In this document: positions 5,860-10,155 of the stretch, in pieces
Numbering within the stretch: position 1 is the first letter of the stretch
Layout of the letters: each line of letters starts with the position of its first letter
Assembly (NCBI GenBank): GCA_029933115.1
Contig: JAOZOT010000017.1
Span: 1 to 10,155, forward strand
Source: Anaerolineae bacterium
GTDB lineage: Bacteria > Chloroflexota > Anaerolineae > E26-bin7
Reading direction: 5' to 3'
Length of the DNA stretch: 10,155 nt
Made by a program: the position numbers and the translations under genes
The notes under the pieces: generated by a model
Database searches by the model: none
What the model was told of the DNA's origin: nothing
Seen by the model: the letters and a program-made list of their open reading frames with translations, nothing else

Positions 5860-7683
5860 CTAACTACCACCCTCGCCGGTGCCTACCAGGTAGACTGCCT
5901 GCCAGGGCCTGTAACGGCTGAAAAAGGTATCCTTCCAGAGCACCTTGTCGCCCTCTTTAACGATACGGTACACGGTGACGTCTACGCCGTCATGGGCCCA
6001 GTCAATCTGCTTGGTTGTGCCTTTGGGTAGAGTAGGGTCTTCCCGATAGACAGCCGGGCCGTGGGGGACCACATTCGCTTCAAAAGGCCCTTCCATCTCC
6101 ACTGCGCGGCCAGTACCGGTGCTGTAGAAGCGAAAGGTGACGGTGCCCGCTTCCAGATTTGTTTCAGTTTCAATGAGCAGGTGATAGGGTGTATCGTTGA
6201 CGAACTTGAAATCAACCTGAGGTGAATAAACGGTAGCGTCCATCCCTACCGGCGGCTCATACCAGCCCACGCGGTAGCCATGAGCCCAGCGCTCGGTGAT
6301 AGGGTATCCTCCCCAGAAAGCGGCGCGGAAGGCAGTGGTGGAGACCTGGCAAACTCCGCCGCCGATGCCTACGGCCGAACGGTTGCCCCATATTATGATG
6401 GACTCTTCGTAGCCGGTGGCCGCACTGACCTCACCCAGATGCTCGTTGAAGGAGAAGGTTTCTCCAGGAGGAATGACGAGGCCGTGGAAGCGGGAGGCCG
6501 CTACTTGGATGTTGTGCATCCGCCCTCGGGACGAGCCTCTGAAATAGGTGGTGGCTTCGCTGATGAGTTCTTTGATACCCAGGCTCTCGGCGTCTTCTGT
6601 GGCCACCTGGGGTCTGGTTATGATAACAGGGAGGAGAACCTGGCGCCGGTCGGTGACTACCTGGGCGTTGACGAGACGCACCGTCTCGGTGATGTTCAGA
6701 GAGCGCCCGTTCTGGCTGGTCACGATGGGCGTCAGAGTCCCCGTCGCCGGGTCAAAGTCAAAACGACCATCGCGAGGTGGTCGGTCAATCAGCTTGGCCA
6801 CCTCCTGGAGGTGAGCCATGAGCTTGTCCTGATCCAGGCCGGCCGTCAGGACAACCTGGCCATCGTCCCTTTTGACTTGACGGAGGGTGAGCATTTCAGC
6901 GAGGGTTGTCTGATCGAGGGTATAGGTGAGCTCATTCCCTTCTTCGCTATCTTCAGCGGGTAGTTTCAGAACCAAGGGAGCACTCAGTATCCGCTCCGCG
7001 TCAGATTTTGCCCGGCTCACGTCGGCGATGGCCGGAGGTGTCTGGTGCACTACCAGGTCTACAGTGCCCCCGGTGAGGGTGGCGATGCGCTGATAGATGA
7101 GTTGCCTGGTGGCAGCTATATCCACCTCGCGCCCTACCTGGCCGGGCACGGCCTCCACCTGGAAGCCTCGCACCACCAGTGCGGCGTCACGTACCGGCTG
7201 ATTGATCTCCTGAGCCAGACGGCTGAGGTAAAGGGTCCCTATCCCCTCGTCAATCAGGAGGGTGAATGGGGCTGCGTAGCCCAACCACAGAATCCGGCCT
7301 TGATCCCACAGGCGCTTCAAAGTAGAGCCCTCGCGACCGGCGGCGTAAGCGGCGAGAGCAGTGGCTCTGGCGTCCAAACTCACTCCTACCTCTTGTGGTG
7401 AAACTGCCCAGGTGCGCTCACCGTAACGTAGAGTTAGCCGGACCGGTTGATAGACGGGGAACTTCTGTTGCAAGACGATCTCTGCCTCGGCCAAGGTAAG
7501 CCCACCTAGTTCGGTTCCGAAAACGCTTACACCGGGGTAGATGCGGTCCATGTACAGGTACTCATAGGTAACAAGGGCCAGAGCCAGCAGTATAGCGGCT
7601 ATATCTATCAGGGAGAGAACGAGGCAACTAACGCTTATCCTGGGTGCTTTCCCAGGTTGAACTACTTCCGTGCTCTCTACCAT
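5860..7683 (-). CDS. Membrane-anchored VanW/PG-binding cell-envelope protein
   Basis: 607 residues. An N-terminal membrane helix (about 18-42) is followed by GVSVFGTELGGLTLAEAE (51-68), the typical entry of the PG_binding_4 region of YoaR-like proteins. A second such region runs to about 355. The VanW domain (about 376-525) has IPPGETFSFNEHLG (404-417), GIGGGVCQVSTTAF (439-452) and RWAHGYRV (465-472), so the conserved Cys445 and His468 are present. The tail, about 555-600, ends SRYRPWQAVYLVG. Expected location is outside the membrane, attached to or acting on the cell wall. The biochemical role of VanW is not firmly settled; the name comes from vancomycin-resistance clusters, but most family members are unrelated to resistance. 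The start overlaps the preceding gene's stop by 7 nt, suggesting translational coupling; no strong own RBS is visible. Confidence 0.9.
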   Translation of the reverse strand: MVESTEVVQPGKAPRISVSCLVLSLIDIAAILLALALVTYEYLYMDRIYPGVSVFGTELGGLTLAEAEIVLQQKFPVYQPVRLTLRYGERTWAVSPQEVGVSLDARATALAAYAAGREGSTLKRLWDQGRILWLGYAAPFTLLIDEGIGTLYLSRLAQEINQPVRDAALVVRGFQVEAVPGQVGREVDIAATRQLIYQRIATLTGGTVDLVVHQTPPAIADVSRAKSDAERILSAPLVLKLPAEDSEEGNELTYTLDQTTLAEMLTLRQVKRDDGQVVLTAGLDQDKLMAHLQEVAKLIDRPPRDGRFDFDPATGTLTPIVTSQNGRSLNITETVRLVNAQVVTDRRQVLLPVIITRPQVATEDAESLGIKELISEATTYFRGSSRGRMHNIQVAASRFHGLVIPPGETFSFNEHLGEVSAATGYEESIIIWGNRSAVGIGGGVCQVSTTAFRAAFWGGYPITERWAHGYRVGWYEPPVGMDATVYSPQVDFKFVNDTPYHLLIETETNLEAGTVTFRFYSTGTGRAVEMEGPFEANVVPHGPAVYREDPTLPKGTTKQIDWAHDGVDVTVYRIVKEGDKVLWKDTFFSRYRPWQAVYLVGTGEGGS

Positions 7684-7949
7684 ACCGCTGATAACTTGTC
7701 CCCGCTGATGTCTGCCAGAAGGTTTCTGAGCTTGGCTGACCGCTGCTCTGTGCCCGTCGGGTCAACAGCCAGGGCGATAGTGACGGCCACGCCTTCTTTG
7801 GCCCCGACAGGCAACTGCTTCCTGGGCCAGAGCAACCTTTGCCCGTCGTCAAAGACCAGCACAGCGTAGTCGCCTTCGCAGCGGTCTATGACGCCGTGCA
7901 GGGACTCCTTCCTCACTGGTGGGATCGAGGCCCGGGGTCTATTTTTCAA
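7677..7949 (-). CDS. DUF3006-like small protein, TTG start
   Basis: 90 residues, cytoplasmic, no signal peptide. GVIDRCEGDYAVLVFDDGQ (19-37) and LPVGAKEGVAV (46-56) match the pattern I know from DUF3006, small beta-rich proteins of unknown function that start with an IDRxEGxxAV motif. The initiation codon is TTG at 7949; it is preferred because AGAGGAGG stands 7 nt upstream, and no ATG lies near the beginning of the domain. TTG overlaps the upstream stop as TTGA (4 nt), and the gene's own stop overlaps the VanW start. In other bacteria DUF3006 genes often neighbour secreted or envelope proteins, which would fit the VanW gene here; that link is inference. Confidence 0.8.
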   Translation of the reverse strand: MKNRPRASIPPVRKESLHGVIDRCEGDYAVLVFDDGQRLLWPRKQLPVGAKEGVAVTIALAVDPTGTEQRSAKLRNLLADISGDKLSAVW

Positions 7950-8335
7950 TCAATGTCCTCCTCTAGTATCTCTTCGTCTTCCTCCTGCTGGGCAGCAATG
8001 GCCTGCACCTGAGGCAACTCTCTGGCAAGGGAGATTAAATGGAGCAACTCTTCCACCATCTCTCCATCACTCAGGTCCATTCTCTCGGCCACCAGGTCAT
8101 TGATGAACCTCATCGCTCGCTGTACCGTCGTCACTCCTTGATCTATGGCCAGGCGAGCCTCTTCCTCATCGGTTATCTCCTGAGTGGCCAGAGCATAAGC
8201 CTCGGCTTGAGCCATCCCCCAATCCAGAAGGATCTCTGCCTCATCGTCCTGCAGGTCATTGGTCAGGCTTTCGCTTTCGAGGAGGAGTTCGATAGCCAGT
8301 CGCTTGCGAGCCTCCAAGTCAGAATCGCTGATCAT
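7946..8335 (-). CDS. Small acidic helical protein of unknown function
   Basis: 129 residues; I do not recognise a family. The sequence is rich in Glu, Asp, Ala and Leu, predicted largely alpha-helical, with no Cys, no membrane segment and a very acidic end (EEDEEILEED). The start is well supported: AGGAGG is 8 nt before the ATG at 8335. It lies 66 nt behind the MNT gene and overlaps the DUF3006-like gene by 4 nt, so it is probably cotranslated with that gene. Codon and base use look like those of its neighbours. It could be a structural or regulatory partner of the DUF3006-like or VanW protein; that is position-based inference only. Confidence 0.8.
   Translation of the reverse strand: MISDSDLEARKRLAIELLLESESLTNDLQDDEAEILLDWGMAQAEAYALATQEITDEEEARLAIDQGVTTVQRAMRFINDLVAERMDLSDGEMVEELLHLISLARELPQVQAIAAQQEEDEEILEEDID
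7957..7964 (-). promoter_or_regulatory. Strong RBS serving a TTG start
   Basis: AGAGGAGG on the minus strand lies inside the last codons of the acidic-protein gene, 7 nt before TTG at 7949. It both supports the non-ATG start and explains the Glu-rich, GAG/GAA-coded end of the upstream protein. Confidence 0.8.
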
Positions 8336-8401
8336 TGTTGTTGCCTCCTAAAGTTGTCTTTCTATCTGGGGCGCGATGTCTCCTACACCACCTTTGCCCT
8401 T

Positions 8402-8830
8402 CTATCTTGCCCAATGCCATCCCTCGGCACTCCGCACCAGGCCCTGGCGACTTTTGGCCTCTTCGGCAAGGTCTCGCAAGTGGTTGTAAAGGCCGTCCCT
8501 GTCGCGGAGCACAACCCCGTCCTCTATAATCTGGCAAAAGAAAGGGGTAGCGGCCATAAGCAGATCCGATACCTCTGCCAGCGTCTTTACCACCGGTTGC
8601 ACCCAGCCATCGCTGTGGGCATATACTTCTTGCCATTCGACGGGTTCATCGAAAACTACCAGCACATCAGCGTCGCTCTTTTGGGTAAAGTCTCCCGTAG
8701 CCACAGAGCCGAAGAGAATGACCAGTGCGGGTTGCAATGGCTCGATCCCGGCCAGGAAACTTTCTATCGAGGCTATGTGGGGATAATCACGATATGTGCT
8801 TCTCAACGAATTGGATGAATCGCCGGCCAT
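8402..8830 (-). CDS. Minimal nucleotidyltransferase (MNT), MntA-like antitoxin candidate
   Basis: 142 residues from the ATG at 8830. The Pol-beta-type motif is exact: GS (41-42), ten residues, then DAD (53-55), that is GSx10DxD. MntA-type enzymes use this to transfer AMP onto a partner HEPN toxin. The third carboxylate, usually in a short strand like VELVV, appears as VQPVV, with Gln at residue 78, so activity is uncertain. The start at 8830 is chosen because AGGAG lies 11 nt upstream and the domain then begins at the usual distance; the open frame extends to 8890 but would overlap HEPN by 104 nt. As called, it overlaps HEPN by 44 nt in another frame, typical of cotranslated toxin-antitoxin pairs. 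The C-terminal 25 residues are charged and unrecognised. Confidence 0.88.
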   Translation of the reverse strand: MAGDSSNSLRSTYRDYPHIASIESFLAGIEPLQPALVILFGSVATGDFTQKSDADVLVVFDEPVEWQEVYAHSDGWVQPVVKTLAEVSDLLMAATPFFCQIIEDGVVLRDRDGLYNHLRDLAEEAKSRQGLVRSAEGWHWAR

Positions 8831-9176
8831 ATTCCACACATCTCCTGGCTGTGCTCTCATCGTAAAACTCACCGGGATGACCCTCGGCAAAACTATTGGG
8901 GTAGCGAGGCTGAATGTAGTGGCGATCTAGCTCGCGGGCCATGCTCTGGTATTCTTGAGGGACCTCGATAAAGTCTTCAACTTTCCGTAACAAATGCGTA
9001 AGGGTATGGCCCACCATCTCAAAGTTGTGGAAACGCAGAAGTGCTTTGAGAGCTTTTTCAGCTCCTTGCTGAGATTGGAAGGCACTCCACTCGTAGTTGC
9101 CTGCTTCCAGACTGTCACCAGCAGCTTTGATGTCACGCCGTGCCTGAGCCAGCCAGTCTTTATATCTGCGGGCCAT
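8787..9176 (-). CDS. HEPN-domain protein, HepT-like toxin candidate
   Basis: 129 residues, all-helical HEPN domain. Visible signatures: W8 and ARRDIKAA near the N-terminus, FQSQQGAEKALKALL (33-47), HTLTHLL (57-63) and LDRHYIQPRYPN (83-94). HEPN proteins next to MNT genes are often RNases silenced by AMP addition. R81-ELDR-H86 fits the RX4H RNase motif, though the following Tyr is directly adjacent (HY) rather than in the HxY spacing known from HepT. Many members of this HEPN subgroup lack a proven nuclease activity, so a non-toxin role such as nucleotide binding is possible. The start at 9176 is 4 nt after the preceding gene's stop, with GAGGGG about 10 nt upstream. It is followed by, and overlaps, the MNT gene. 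Confidence 0.9.
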   Translation of the reverse strand: MARRYKDWLAQARRDIKAAGDSLEAGNYEWSAFQSQQGAEKALKALLRFHNFEMVGHTLTHLLRKVEDFIEVPQEYQSMARELDRHYIQPRYPNSFAEGHPGEFYDESTARRCVEYGRRFIQFVEKHIS

Positions 9177-9180
9177 CGCC

Positions 9181-10155
9181 TCAGTCCCCTCTGTACGCCG
9201 GCAGAGAAAGCTGGCGCGTCACACCCTCGTCCTCATAAGTCACCTGCCAGTGGGGCACCCAGGCCAGGCCAAAGGCTTCGACGCTGATGTCGGCTTTTTT
9301 AGCCCTGACTTTGACTTTCTTCACAACGTCAATGGCCTCCGCCCAGCGTTCGGTGACCTCTGTTATCTCCTCTTCCAATTCCTTCTGCAACTCTTGAATC
9401 TGAGCCTCGAGTTCTTCTATGGCCTCCAGGGACTCTTCTACGTCAGCCTTGGCCTGCTGAGTCAGGCGGCGCTTGCGGCTGGCGATGGAGATAGCCCGTC
9501 GGGAACGGCGGCCCGTCAGAAACTCCAGTACTGATTCACCTGCTGAGAGAAGCTCTTCGCGCTTGCGGGCTTCGTATTCGACTTGATCCTGAGCCAGCTC
9601 TCTTTCTTCACGCCGCTTTCTGTCTTCCAACCGGTCCAGCTTTTTATCGTACTTTTTCTGAAGTTTCTCTACTTCAGCGTCGCGCTTTTTGCTGGCTTCT
9701 ACCCGGCAGCGCCGCTGGAACTCTTTGGGCGTTTCGTCAGGTGTGGAGTAGAGCTTTAACTTGGGGTTGTGGAGAAGGGTCAGGGAAACGTTGTGGTAAA
9801 GGTGGTTGACGAACTCTTTTTCCAGGCTCTTGAAACGGCGAGCGTCGCTCAAGCTCTGAGGCAGGTCGGCGAAGAGGGCATCCTGGACCGGTTTGAGGGC
9901 GAGCTCTTTCTTGTTGATTGTAACTTCTCCCTCGCTCCAATCCAATGCCTCCTCTCCCCGCGGATAAACAAGACGGCCAACGCTCTGCTTTTGAGAAAGG
10001 CCGCTCTTGGTGTGAGCGAAATACATGCCGGCCAGGCCCAGCAAGGCAGGCTCGTACACCAGTTGTTTGTCCTGGTAGACTATGGTGGTGCCTTTTTCCT
10101 CTTCTGCCTGGCGGATGGCCCACTCCAATGAGACGTTCACCGGCAGGAAATATTG
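9181..10155 (-). CDS. HerA/DUF87-like ATP-binding protein, C-terminal part (5' partial)
   Basis: The frame is open to the window edge: before the GTG at 10140 it continues with in-frame codons for QYFLP, and YFLPVNVSLE looks like the middle of a protein, so I treat the gene as truncated. Numbering from that Val: two long charged coiled-coil stretches (about 145-200 and 228-280) flank GRRSRRAIS (210-218) and RKRRLTQQAKADVEES (222-237); the end has AFGLAWVPHW (289-298). I recognise this combination from C-terminal regions of large DUF87/HerA-like ATPases of Chloroflexota and related bacteria; the ATPase part itself lies outside the window, so function is inferred from memory of the family. HerA-like enzymes are ring-shaped DNA pumps used in repair, plasmid transfer or defence. 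It ends 4 nt before the HEPN gene. Confidence 0.7.
   Translation of the reverse strand, partial: QYFLPVNVSLEWAIRQAEEEKGTTIVYQDKQLVYEPALLGLAGMYFAHTKSGLSQKQSVGRLVYPRGEEALDWSEGEVTINKKELALKPVQDALFADLPQSLSDARRFKSLEKEFVNHLYHNVSLTLLHNPKLKLYSTPDETPKEFQRRCRVEASKKRDAEVEKLQKKYDKKLDRLEDRKRREERELAQDQVEYEARKREELLSAGESVLEFLTGRRSRRAISIASRKRRLTQQAKADVEESLEAIEELEAQIQELQKELEEEITEVTERWAEAIDVVKKVKVRAKKADISVEAFGLAWVPHWQVTYEDEGVTRQLSLPAYRGD

Noticed and set aside
5860..7683. VanW gene as evidence of vancomycin resistance
   Set aside because: No VanA/VanH/VanX or VanR/VanS-type resistance cluster accompanies it; VanW domains are common in envelope proteins with no resistance role.
8831..8890. Longer start for the nucleotidyltransferase (8890 or 8860)
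   Set aside because: It would overlap HEPN by 74-104 nt and adds residues unlike the family; the ATG at 8830 has AGGAG upstream and the normal domain spacing.
10138..10140. GTG at 10140 as the true start of the right-edge gene
   Set aside because: The frame continues to the window edge with residues that fit the family (YFLPV), and there is no ribosome binding site in the 15 nt before it; the gene is truncated by the window.

Overview
The window looks like a bacterial chromosome, most likely Chloroflexota (Anaerolineae-like). This rests on family resemblance only: a Thr/Pro-rich linker behind an AAA ATPase, a VanW/PG-binding protein, a HerA-like ATPase C-terminus of a type I associate with that phylum, and a divergent PRPP synthetase. 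Strong AGGAGG-type ribosome binding sites occur throughout. No phage, IS, CRISPR, tRNA or rRNA signature was seen. All nine recognised genes are on the minus strand, so transcription runs from high to low coordinates.

Layout in transcription order: (1) the C-terminal part of a HerA/DUF87-like ATP-binding protein entering from the right edge (9181-10155, 5' end missing); (2) a HEPN gene and an overlapping minimal nucleotidyltransferase (MNT) gene, a probable HepT/MntA-type toxin-antitoxin pair (8402-9176); (3) a small acidic protein of unknown function and a DUF3006-like protein with a TTG start (7677-8335); (4) a membrane-anchored VanW protein (5860-7683); (5) a soluble receiver-GAF-histidine kinase hybrid (4162-5835); (6) PRPP synthetase, prs (3203-4141); (7) a STAND-like ATPase fused through one membrane helix to an outside TolB-type beta-propeller (960-3206). 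Genes 9181 to 960 are separated by at most 66 nt. Several overlap by 4-7 nt (prs/ATPase, acidic/DUF3006-like, DUF3006-like/VanW), and HEPN/MNT overlap by 44 nt, so they probably form one long transcript or a few overlapping ones.

A separate unit follows: a near-perfect sigma70 promoter (TTGACA, 17 nt, TATACT; 914-942), a leader of about 200 nt with a terminator-like hairpin and an alternative crossing pairing, a cold-shock-domain gene (485-703) and a strong intrinsic terminator (432-467). Positions 1-431 hold no convincing gene. They contain a cluster of short GC-rich palindromes of REP-like appearance, inside a loose long-range inverted repeat.

Nothing here proves a new system. The best leads are the structured leader of the cold-shock gene, the ATPase-membrane-propeller fusion, the HEPN/MNT pair directly behind a HerA-like ATPase, and unusual active-site residues in the receiver domain, the PRPP synthetase and the nucleotidyltransferase.
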